The position numbers were made by a program, and so were the translations under genes. A stretch of DNA of 11,756 nucleotides from Palsa-892 sp035555855. GTDB lineage: Bacteria > Pseudomonadota > Alphaproteobacteria > Rhizobiales > Xanthobacteraceae. Positions 1 through 4,889 of the stretch are shown here, piece by piece (the first letter of the stretch is position 1; every line of letters begins with the position of its first letter). The notes under the pieces were generated by a model. That model was not told the DNA's origin. It did not search any database and saw only the letters and a program-made list of their open reading frames with translations. The stretch covers positions 1-11,756 of the forward strand of contig DATMGD010000031.1 of NCBI GenBank assembly GCA_035555855.1, given 5' to 3'.

Positions 1-483
1 CACCTGCTAGACTTGTTTCCCGACGCCGAAAGTGTCGGCCCGATGCTTAAGATTCGCGACATCCCTAAATACTATCCGCTCTATAAGAGCGCCATGAATA
101 GGCACATCAAACAGTTCTGGCAAAAAATTCCAGAATGGAGCGAAACTAAATTCGGGACTATCGCAACGATACCATGCACGATTGATACTACGTTCGCTTT
201 AATCCGAGCTGGCGAGCCATTCTTTAGGCAGAAGAAAGCGCGCCGCGTTTACTATCCTTATGAAGCCCGGCATCTCGACTGGTATCAAGACAACGACGCC
301 TACCGTTCCTCTAATTATTTCCAGACATCATCGAAGGATGTAGCGCACTGGTCTAATCGAACAGTGCACGATGAGTTTGTTAAAGAAGAACTGGAATACG
401 ACCACCTCTACTACGTCGAGATGGATTTAGACGGGTCACTTAAAACGAGACGGGAAGATATTTTAGGATATGGCTTTACCTAA
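1..483 (+). CDS. Unrecognised protein, 5' part missing (runs off the left edge)
   Basis: The reading frame is open from the first base of the window to a TAA at 481-483, so at least 160 residues are visible and the true start may lie to the left. A TTG at 13 and an ATG at 43 are in frame, but neither has a convincing ribosome-binding site, so I treat the gene as partial. I do not recognise the family. The product is soluble-looking, with no signal peptide or membrane helix, and is rich in Tyr, Trp, Asp and Lys. A central stretch has clustered aromatics (RRVYYPYEARHLDWYQDND), and an acidic region (EELEYDHLYYVEMDLDG) lies near the C-terminus. GC is clearly lower than in the genes from 1022 onward, which suggests horizontally acquired DNA, and a recombinase remnant lies just downstream. 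It may belong to a genomic island or prophage; no function is proposed. Confidence 0.6.
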   Translation, partial: HLLDLFPDAESVGPMLKIRDIPKYYPLYKSAMNRHIKQFWQKIPEWSETKFGTIATIPCTIDTTFALIRAGEPFFRQKKARRVYYPYEARHLDWYQDNDAYRSSNYFQTSSKDVAHWSNRTVHDEFVKEELEYDHLYYVEMDLDGSLKTRREDILGYGFT

Positions 484-901
484 ACGTACTGATCGCCCAA
501 TGAAAGAAGGCCCGCGGGCGCGAACATCAATTCTTCGCTTGGCACCATTCTTCCAAATTATTGCGAGCGACCGAGCCTCGTTCAATCCGAAATCTGTATT
601 CACGGATGAATATTCAACAGTGCTCTGCGTGTCGGATGCTTTGAGCCGGGAAACTTGCCATCAGGAAGAAAGTTTTATCGCCTCGCGTCTTCGAGGCGAG
701 GCCCTTTCGTCTCAGCGTCAAAAAATCTTGTCGCTTGTCGCTCGGCTTCAAGCTCTTGATCCGAGTATCGGTGAATTTGAGTTTGGCAATCATTGTTTGG
801 CTCCCGCTAGGGCAACACCTGAGCAACATTTTTTGGGCGCTGTAGCGTCTACCAACGTTGCATCACGGGCACACAAAACGCCGGGTTTCCAGCATTCGTA
901 A
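470..901 (+). CDS. Doubtful ORF overlapping the end of the preceding gene
   Basis: An ATG-started ORF of 143 codons begins 14 bases inside the end of the previous gene, as is common for a second gene of a bicistron. An AGGA lies only 2-3 bases before the ATG, too close for a good ribosome-binding site. A second in-frame ATG is at 500. The product has no recognisable domain, signal peptide or membrane segment. Its second half is read antisense to a recombinase-like remnant on the other strand, so at least codons from about 60 onward are probably not original coding sequence. It may be the truncated start of a real accessory gene running into scar DNA, or wholly spurious. Confidence 0.2.
   Translation: MALPKRTDRPMKEGPRARTSILRLAPFFQIIASDRASFNPKSVFTDEYSTVLCVSDALSRETCHQEESFIASRLRGEALSSQRQKILSLVARLQALDPSIGEFEFGNHCLAPARATPEQHFLGAVASTNVASRAHKTPGFQHS
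614..793 (-). pseudogene. Remnant of a tyrosine recombinase (integrase) N-terminal arm-binding domain
   Basis: Read on the minus strand from an ATG at 793, the first 45 codons (to about 659) resemble the N-terminal DUF4102-type DNA-binding domain of phage and island integrases. The pattern is [L/F]TDT-x-I-[RK]-x-LKP-x-x-K-R, here KFTDTRIKSLKPSDKRQDF, followed by KGLA and GDKTFFLM, where intact integrases have a KGLALRV...G-KTFFL-type segment. A second reading frame between these blocks gives FFDAETKG, which also fits the family. This suggests compensating indels, a lost T in the run at 720-725 and a gained G in the following GGG run. After about 659 the similarity ends and the frame stops at 614. 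The catalytic domain (R-H-R-Y residues) is absent, so no active enzyme is made. Family assignment is by eye from the motif pattern. Confidence 0.5.
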
Positions 902-1021
902 AAGATTTGCCGCAAAGAAGTTGTCACGTGTTACATCGTGAAACCACAGTCTGGAACTTTGGCCTATTTCCGCGTCATACCTCTTTAATTCCCTGCCATG
1001 CACCCCACCTCCGGAGTCACC

Positions 1022-1576
1022 ATGCAAAAATTTCTGCCGATCGCGGCCGTGCTGTTTGCCGCTCTGCAGCCGGCGGCGGCACAGTCGCCCGACGCGCAAT
1101 CGGCGAACGCGCGCCTTGGCGGTGGCCAGAGCGTGAAGGTGAGCGCCGTGAGTCCCACCGAGGGCGCGATTTATCTTGAAATCGCGTTGCCTGAAGGTCC
1201 GCAGAAACTCGAAGGTCTCGGCGAGCGTTTCCTGCCGATCATCGCCGGCGGGCGGCCGGCGCCGATCGCCGCCGCCGACCTCAGCGGCGACAACATCGAC
1301 GAGATCGTCGTGCGCGGTCAGGTGACCAGCGGTTCGAGCGCGCTTGTCGTGCTGCGCTGGGAGTCGGCACAGAAGCAGTTCATGCCCGTCGATTTCATCG
1401 ATGACCGCGACGACAAAAAGCCGTTTCTGTTCACCGACAACAGCAGCACCGTTTCGCTCGCCAAGGGCGGCATCGAAGTAAAAGTCACGCGCGTCGATCA
1501 GAGCGGCCGCAGCGCGGTCGTTCTCGAGAAGTATCGCTGGGACAACGGCACATTGAAATATTCCGAGGATCATTGA
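1022..1576 (+). CDS. Secreted FG-GAP/VCBS-like protein of unknown role
   Basis: The 184-residue product starts with a clear Sec signal peptide (MQKFLPIAAVLFAALQPAAA, cleavage probably before Gln21), so it should be periplasmic or secreted. Around residues 84-98 it carries AAADLSGDNIDEIVV, which resembles the calcium-binding loop and strand of FG-GAP/VCBS beta-propeller repeats (D-x-[SD]-G-D-x-x-D-[ED]-[IL]). The remainder is beta-rich, and only one such repeat is evident, so it is not a full propeller. I chose the ATG at 1022 because GGAG lies at 1013-1016, five bases upstream, and because the signal peptide then starts at the N-terminus; an upstream ATG at 998 would put eight residues before it. 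The next gene begins 2 bases after the stop codon, so the two are probably co-transcribed. Function is unknown. Confidence 0.75.
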   Translation: MQKFLPIAAVLFAALQPAAAQSPDAQSANARLGGGQSVKVSAVSPTEGAIYLEIALPEGPQKLEGLGERFLPIIAGGRPAPIAAADLSGDNIDEIVVRGQVTSGSSALVVLRWESAQKQFMPVDFIDDRDDKKPFLFTDNSSTVSLAKGGIEVKVTRVDQSGRSAVVLEKYRWDNGTLKYSEDH

Positions 1577-1578
1577 GC

Positions 1579-2166
1579 ATGACTGAATTGAAGAGCGTTT
1601 GCGTCTTTTGCGGCTCGTCGCCGGGCGCCGACCCTGCCTATATCGAAGCGGCACGCGCCTTCGGCCGCACGCTCGCGCGCGAGAATATTCGTCTTGTCTA
1701 TGGCGGCGGCCATATCGGCATGATGGGCGAACTGTCGCAAGCGGTTCTCGATGGCGGCGGCAAAGTGCTCGGCATCATTCCGGAATTTCTCGTCGTTCGC
1801 GAACATGCAACCGAAGGCAAGGGCGAGCTCAAGATCGTGCGCGACATGCACGAGCGCAAAAGCCTGATGGTGATGGAAGCCGACGCATTCGTTGCGCTGC
1901 CCGGAGGCGTCGGGACGCTGGAAGAACTCGTCGAGCAGATGACCTGGCTGCAGCTTGACCGGCATGCCAAGCCGATCCTGCTCGCCAACATCAAAGGCTA
2001 CTGGAATCCGCTGATCGCGCTCATGCAGCACATGTTCGATCAGAAATTCCTCTATGACGGCGTGCGCTATTCTGCCGCCGACCGGGTCGAGGACATCATC
2101 CCCCAGCTACGCGCCGCAGTCCGGGCGCAAGGCGAAGCGGTGAAGGTCGTCGCCCACGGCATGTAG
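1579..2166 (+). CDS. LOG-family nucleotide 5'-monophosphate phosphoribohydrolase (TIGR00730)
   Basis: The 195-residue length is normal for the LOG (lonely guy) Rossmann-fold family. Enzymes of this family hydrolyse the N-glycosidic bond of nucleoside 5'-monophosphates, including cytokinin riboside monophosphates, releasing the base and ribose 5-phosphate. Visible motifs are VCVFCGSSPG at the N-terminus, GGGHIGMMG at residues 42-50, the conserved MHERK at 90-94 and PGGVGTLEE at 108-116, the phosphoribosyl-binding and catalytic signature. The protein is cytoplasmic. ATG at 1579 is preferred over an in-frame TTG at 1573, which overlaps the previous stop; GAGG at 1565-1568 is a possible ribosome-binding site. 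In free-living bacteria the real substrate may be AMP or damaged nucleotides rather than cytokinins, and the sequence does not settle this. Confidence 0.93.
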   Translation: MTELKSVCVFCGSSPGADPAYIEAARAFGRTLARENIRLVYGGGHIGMMGELSQAVLDGGGKVLGIIPEFLVVREHATEGKGELKIVRDMHERKSLMVMEADAFVALPGGVGTLEELVEQMTWLQLDRHAKPILLANIKGYWNPLIALMQHMFDQKFLYDGVRYSAADRVEDIIPQLRAAVRAQGEAVKVVAHGM

Positions 2167-2228
2167 CGCAGCCGGCACGCGCCGCTTTTATGCGCGCCGC
2201 TCGCCGGGGCAGTTTGCTCCACATCAAT

Positions 2229-2253
2229 GGAACTTTTCGCGGGATGGCGCATT
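2229..2253 (+). promoter_or_regulatory. Candidate EcfG (general stress sigma factor) promoter for the DUF883 gene
   Basis: GGAAC at 2229-2233 is followed after exactly 16 bases by CATT at 2250-2253, one mismatch from the alphaproteobacterial EcfG consensus GGAAC-N16/17-CGTT. Transcription would start near 2260, giving a short leader with the strong AGGGGGA ribosome-binding site at 2278-2284 before the ATG at 2290. DUF883-type genes are plausible general-stress genes in Rhizobiales, which agrees, but the assignment rests only on the motif and its position. Confidence 0.5.
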
Positions 2254-2289
2254 AGTGCGGAAACCATCTCATCCCGCAGGGGGACCATC

Positions 2290-2616
2290 ATGGCTACCGC
2301 CGACCCGACGACCAAATTCACCAAGAATGCCTCGGCCACACTCGATAGCTTGCAGGAGGATTTTTCCGCCATGCGCGACGATGTCAGCAAACTGAGCCAG
2401 CAGGTTGTCGATCTCTTACAGGCCAAGGGCAACCAGGCTTATAAGCGCGCGCGCAAGCAATTCGACGATTCCACCGGCGAAGCCGTCGATGCCGTGCGTG
2501 AAGTGCGCGACACCCTCAGTGAAGCGATTGAAGACTCCGTGCAGGAACGCCCCTACGCGACACTCGCGATGGCGCTTGGCGTCGGCTTCGTGCTCGGCGC
2601 GCTGTGGCGCCGCTAA
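2290..2616 (+). CDS. DUF883 family protein (ElaB/YqjD-like, C-terminal membrane anchor)
   Basis: The 108-residue product has the DUF883 layout. A long charged amphipathic helical region (about residues 12-84, with DSLQEDFSAMRDDVSKLSQQV typical of a coiled coil) is followed by a single C-terminal transmembrane segment with small-residue spacing (YATLAMALGVGFVLGALWRR, residues 89-108). In the E. coli relatives ElaB and YqjD the C-terminal helix anchors the protein in the inner membrane, and the N-terminal part has been linked to ribosome binding in stationary phase; whether that holds here is inference. The ATG at 2290 is chosen because AGGGGGA lies five bases upstream; the frame is open further left to 2227 but without support. 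A holin-like gene starts 25 bases downstream, so the two probably form an operon, likely stress-induced given the upstream GGAAC element. Confidence 0.88.
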   Translation: MATADPTTKFTKNASATLDSLQEDFSAMRDDVSKLSQQVVDLLQAKGNQAYKRARKQFDDSTGEAVDAVREVRDTLSEAIEDSVQERPYATLAMALGVGFVLGALWRR

Positions 2617-2641
2617 TCGCTTCGCATAGCAGGCTTATCCG

Positions 2642-3115
2642 GTGCTCGAACAAATCAACGGGCTCGTAAGAGCGACGATCTATGGCGCGATCGCGGCGGC
2701 GGCGGGCACGGCTGCCTTCCTGTTTGCGGTCGTTGCCGCGTTTCTGTGGTTTCAGCAGCATTACGATGCAATCGTCGCCTGCTTTGTCGTCGGCGGCATG
2801 TTTTTGCTCGTCGCGGTGATTGCGCTTGCTTTGCTCGCCGTTGCGCGGCGGCGTGCCGCGCGGCGCAAGGCGCGCGAGGAGGCCGAAGCCGCCAACGCCA
2901 TGCCCTCATGGCTTGCAGATCCGGCAATCATGCTGACAGCGCTGCAGATCGCCCGCACCATCGGTTTTAGAAAGATCATCCCGCTTGCGCTTGCCGGCTT
3001 TGCCGCATTTGGCGCGGCGAGCGCTTTCGGGGGCCGCGACAAGAGCCGGGCTGCCGCCAAGCGGGCGGCGCGCGAAAAGAGCGCGAAGGAAGAACAAGCC
3101 CGCCACGTGGCCTGA
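2642..3115 (+). CDS. Holin-like small integral membrane protein (phage holin family/DUF1469-like)
   Basis: This 157-residue protein has two close transmembrane helices (about residues 13-37 and 45-68), a basic cytoplasmic loop (ARRRAARRKAREEAE), and a third hydrophobic segment near 112-129. It ends in a highly charged Lys/Arg/Glu/Ala tail. The arrangement matches the 'phage holin family' membrane proteins commonly encoded next to DUF883 genes in Gram-negative bacteria; these are usually chromosomal envelope proteins rather than true lysis holins. The start is GTG at 2642, with GCAGG at 2629-2633 as a modest ribosome-binding site. It follows the DUF883 gene by 25 bases and is probably co-transcribed. 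Family naming is by topology and neighbourhood, so it is less certain than the gene itself. Confidence 0.75.
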   Translation: MLEQINGLVRATIYGAIAAAAGTAAFLFAVVAAFLWFQQHYDAIVACFVVGGMFLLVAVIALALLAVARRRAARRKAREEAEAANAMPSWLADPAIMLTALQIARTIGFRKIIPLALAGFAAFGAASAFGGRDKSRAAAKRAAREKSAKEEQARHVA

Positions 3116-3192
3116 ATCCCGGCTTCGGGAGGCATATATTACCGTAATTTCATTTGCGGAAACCTGCTTTGGCGGACAGGATTACCTCTATC

Positions 3193-3216
3193 GGTACCCG
3201 GTTACTTTTGGGTACC
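3193..3216 (+). repeat. Inverted repeat in the leader of the DUF3309 gene
   Basis: GGTACCC at 3193-3199 and GGGTACC at 3210-3216 form a perfect 7-base inverted repeat with a 10-base loop. It ends just before the ribosome-binding site AGGGAG (3221-3226) of the next gene. Each arm also contains the palindrome GGTACC. It could be a protein-binding operator or a leader-RNA hairpin near the ribosome-binding site; nothing in the sequence decides between these. Confidence 0.4.
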
Positions 3217-3232
3217 TACGAGGGAGATTGCG

Positions 3233-3418
3233 ATGTCTACGACGACTACTTCGTGGTTGATCGCCGTTCTCGTCCTGTTTCTCGTAGCGGCGCTGCCAGC
3301 CTGGCCGCATAGCGCGGAGTGGGGTTACGGACCGAGCGGATTGCTCAGCCTGTTCCTGATCGTTGCCGTCATTCTTGCTTTGAGCGGACAAATCCGCGCC
3401 GCGAAGGGCAAGTACTAG
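3233..3418 (+). CDS. DUF3309 family small membrane protein
   Basis: The 61-residue product consists almost entirely of two hydrophobic helices (about residues 7-24 and 36-51) joined by a short turn with the family-typical pattern LPAWPHSAEWGYGPSG. This matches DUF3309 proteins, which have ALPTWPYSRGWGYYPSGG-like turns. The ATG at 3233 has AGGGAG six bases upstream. The gene stands alone, with its own leader containing an inverted repeat and a strong intrinsic terminator just after the stop. The function of the family is unknown; it is an inner-membrane protein by composition. The GGAAAC at about 3158 is only a poor match to an EcfG -35 and is not called. Confidence 0.85.
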   Translation: MSTTTTSWLIAVLVLFLVAALPAWPHSAEWGYGPSGLLSLFLIVAVILALSGQIRAAKGKY

Positions 3419-3435
3419 CAAGCCAGCGCAAACAC

Positions 3436-3482
3436 GAAAGCCTGCGCTTTTTGCAAGCAGCTCAGGCTTTCTTTTTTGTTTT
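3436..3482 (+). terminator. Intrinsic terminator of the DUF3309 gene, overlapping the convergent gene's 3' end
   Basis: GAAAGCCTG (3436-3444) pairs perfectly with CAGGCTTTC (3463-3471) and is followed directly by TTTTTTGTTTT (3472-3482), a classic Rho-independent terminator for the plus strand. An alternative inner stem, AGCGCA (3425-3430) with TGCGCT (3443-3448), overlaps it. The right arm and T-tract lie inside the last codons of the minus-strand iron permease gene, so the terminator also encodes part of that protein's Lys-rich end. Confidence 0.8.
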
Positions 3483-3974
3483 CTGACGCGCTCCGCGCCG
3501 CCGCGTGGCGAGCGCCTTCTTGTATTCGCGCGCACGGCCGGAAGTCTCGCTGGCGTGGCGATGACAGGCCTTCTGCAATTCCTCCAGCTCGACGTCGGAC
3601 AATTCCTCGATCGAGGCGACACTATTCGGCGCGCCCTTCATCGCGATCACCAATTCCGAGAGCTTGATCTGGAAGGCGAGCGAGTCGCGGTTCTGGGTGT
3701 TCTGAATCAGAAACACCATCAGAAAGGTGACGATGGTCGTCGAGGTATTGATGACGAGCTGCCAGGTATCGCTGTAATGAAACAGCGGGCCTGTCGCGGC
3801 CCACACGACAACAAGCGCGACGCAGATCAGAAAGGTCAGCGGCTTGCCGGCCCATTTCGAGGTCGCCTGCGCGAAGCCGCCAAACCACGACAGTCCGGTA
3901 TCGGGCTTGTCGAAGAATCGGGCGACCGGAGTTTTCTTTTTCGCTCGTGAGTGATTGGAATCGTTATAGGCCAT
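3462..3974 (-). CDS. Low-affinity iron permease family protein
   Basis: The 170-residue protein has two transmembrane helices (about residues 46-64 and 72-91). The second carries the family signature SDTWQLVINTSTTIVTFLMVFLIQNTQNRD (split here: SDTWQLVINTSTTIVTFL at 68-85, MVFLIQNTQNRD at 86-97). This block is characteristic of the low-affinity iron permease family (Fet4-related domain, PF04120), whose bacterial members are short and not proven iron transporters. The C-terminal part has a helical segment, SIEELSDVELEELQ, and ends in a Lys/Arg-rich tail. The start ATG at 3974 has GAGAG six bases upstream on the minus strand. It is divergent from the DUF3750 gene and convergent with DUF3309. Iron transport is a family-name inference. 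Confidence 0.88.
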   Translation of the reverse strand: MAYNDSNHSRAKKKTPVARFFDKPDTGLSWFGGFAQATSKWAGKPLTFLICVALVVVWAATGPLFHYSDTWQLVINTSTTIVTFLMVFLIQNTQNRDSLAFQIKLSELVIAMKGAPNSVASIEELSDVELEELQKACHRHASETSGRAREYKKALATRRRGARQKTKKKA

Positions 3975-3993
3975 ATGAACTCTCGCGCCAGAT

Positions 3994-4018
3994 AAGTCCT
4001 CGCCGCGGAAAAAGTTCC
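3994..4018 (-). promoter_or_regulatory. Weak candidate EcfG-like promoter for the iron permease-like gene
   Basis: On the minus strand GGAAC (4018-4014) is followed after 16 bases by ACTT (3997-3994), which has two mismatches to the CGTT element of the EcfG consensus. The position would give a leader of about 13 bases, with GAGAG before the ATG at 3974. The -35 block and the T-rich start of the spacer resemble the 2229 and 8681 sites, but the -10 match is poor. Confidence 0.25.
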
Positions 4019-4084
4019 CGTATTCACAACCGCGTCATGACGCTTGCCGAATTGCCGCCCGCTTCTATCTTCACGATCCTTGTC

Positions 4085-4885
4085 ATGACGATCAGCCAGC
4101 CTTCTTCCACCTCGTCCCTTCCTCGCCGCAGGCGACGCCCGCTCGTGCTGTTCTTTCTCGCTCTCTTCCTGCTCCCGATCGGCGCGCGCGCCGCGCTGTA
4201 CGCGCTCGATGACACGCGCCCGCGCAGCTACGCCGATGCCGACTGGTCGAGCACGCATACGCTGCCCGCCGCGCGCGACTTTCCGGACGCTCGTGTCATC
4301 GTCATGTCCGGCCGTACCGGCGGCTGGAAGGGCGTCCTCTCGGTACATAGCTGGGTCGTGCTGAAACGCGCGGGCGCGAAAAGCTGGACGCGTTACGATG
4401 TCGTCGGTTGGGGCAATCCGGTGCGCACCAACGGCTGGGCGCCGGATGGCCGCTGGTACGGCAATGCGCCCGCCGTCCTTGCCGATGTAAAAGGCGCCGA
4501 AGCCGAACGGCTGATCCCGAAAATCGAAACGGCGGTGAAGGATTATCGCTGGCGCAACGCCGGCGACTATCGCATCTGGCCTGGGCCGAACAGCAATACC
4601 TTCATCGCGAGCGTGCTGCGCGCCGCGCCGGAGCTAGGCGTCACGATGCCGCCGAACGCCGTCGGCCGCGACTATCGCCCCGGCTTCTATGCCGGGCTCA
4701 GCGACAGCGGCACCGGCATCGAGCTGAACCTCTGGGGCTATCTCGGCATGAAACTCGGCTGGGTCGAAGGCTTCGAGGTCAACTTCCTCGGCCTCGTCTC
4801 GGGCCTCGATTTGCGCAAGCCCGCGCTGAAGCTGCCCGGCTTCGGCCGCATCGGTTTTGGCGAATGGGGCACGGCGAGCAGCTAA
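4085..4885 (+). CDS. DUF3750 domain-containing membrane-anchored protein
   Basis: The 266-residue product has a basic N-terminus (PRRRRRP), then a signal-anchor helix (residues 20-40, LVLFFLALFLLPIGARAAL), then a periplasmic-looking domain. Conserved DUF3750 blocks are PRSYADADWSS (46-56), GWKGVLSVHSWVV (80-92), TRYDVVGWGNPVRTN (102-116), DGRWYGN (121-127) and DYRIWPGPNSNTF (161-173). His88 and the N-S-N-T segment are conspicuous polar conserved positions, though no catalytic role is established. Start choice is uncertain. In-frame ATGs at 4037 and 4085 both sit in GTCATGAC palindromes and neither has a good ribosome-binding site; 4085 puts the signal-anchor near the N-terminus as usual for the family. 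The frame extends back to a GTG at 3947, but that would overlap the divergent gene. The stop lies 4 bases from the convergent cimA stop. Confidence 0.85.
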   Translation: MTISQPSSTSSLPRRRRRPLVLFFLALFLLPIGARAALYALDDTRPRSYADADWSSTHTLPAARDFPDARVIVMSGRTGGWKGVLSVHSWVVLKRAGAKSWTRYDVVGWGNPVRTNGWAPDGRWYGNAPAVLADVKGAEAERLIPKIETAVKDYRWRNAGDYRIWPGPNSNTFIASVLRAAPELGVTMPPNAVGRDYRPGFYAGLSDSGTGIELNLWGYLGMKLGWVEGFEVNFLGLVSGLDLRKPALKLPGFGRIGFGEWGTASS

Positions 4886-4889
4886 GGCG

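Noticed and set aside
953..976. GGAAC followed by CGTC before the gene at 1022
   Set aside because: The spacer is 15 bases rather than 16-17 and the last base of the -10 differs, so it is too weak to call an EcfG promoter.
863..1654. A 263-codon open frame on the minus strand
   Set aside because: It lies antisense to the signal-peptide-bearing gene at 1022-1576, is Arg-rich and has no domain; a typical high-GC shadow.
2642..3115. Holin-like gene read as part of a phage lysis cassette
   Set aside because: It sits beside DUF883 in ordinary high-GC chromosomal context with no endolysin or other phage gene nearby; the name reflects topology only.
3117..3130. TCCCG-GCTT-CGGGA hairpin just after the holin-like gene
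   Set aside because: There is no T-run after it and the stem is short; it may aid termination but cannot be called.
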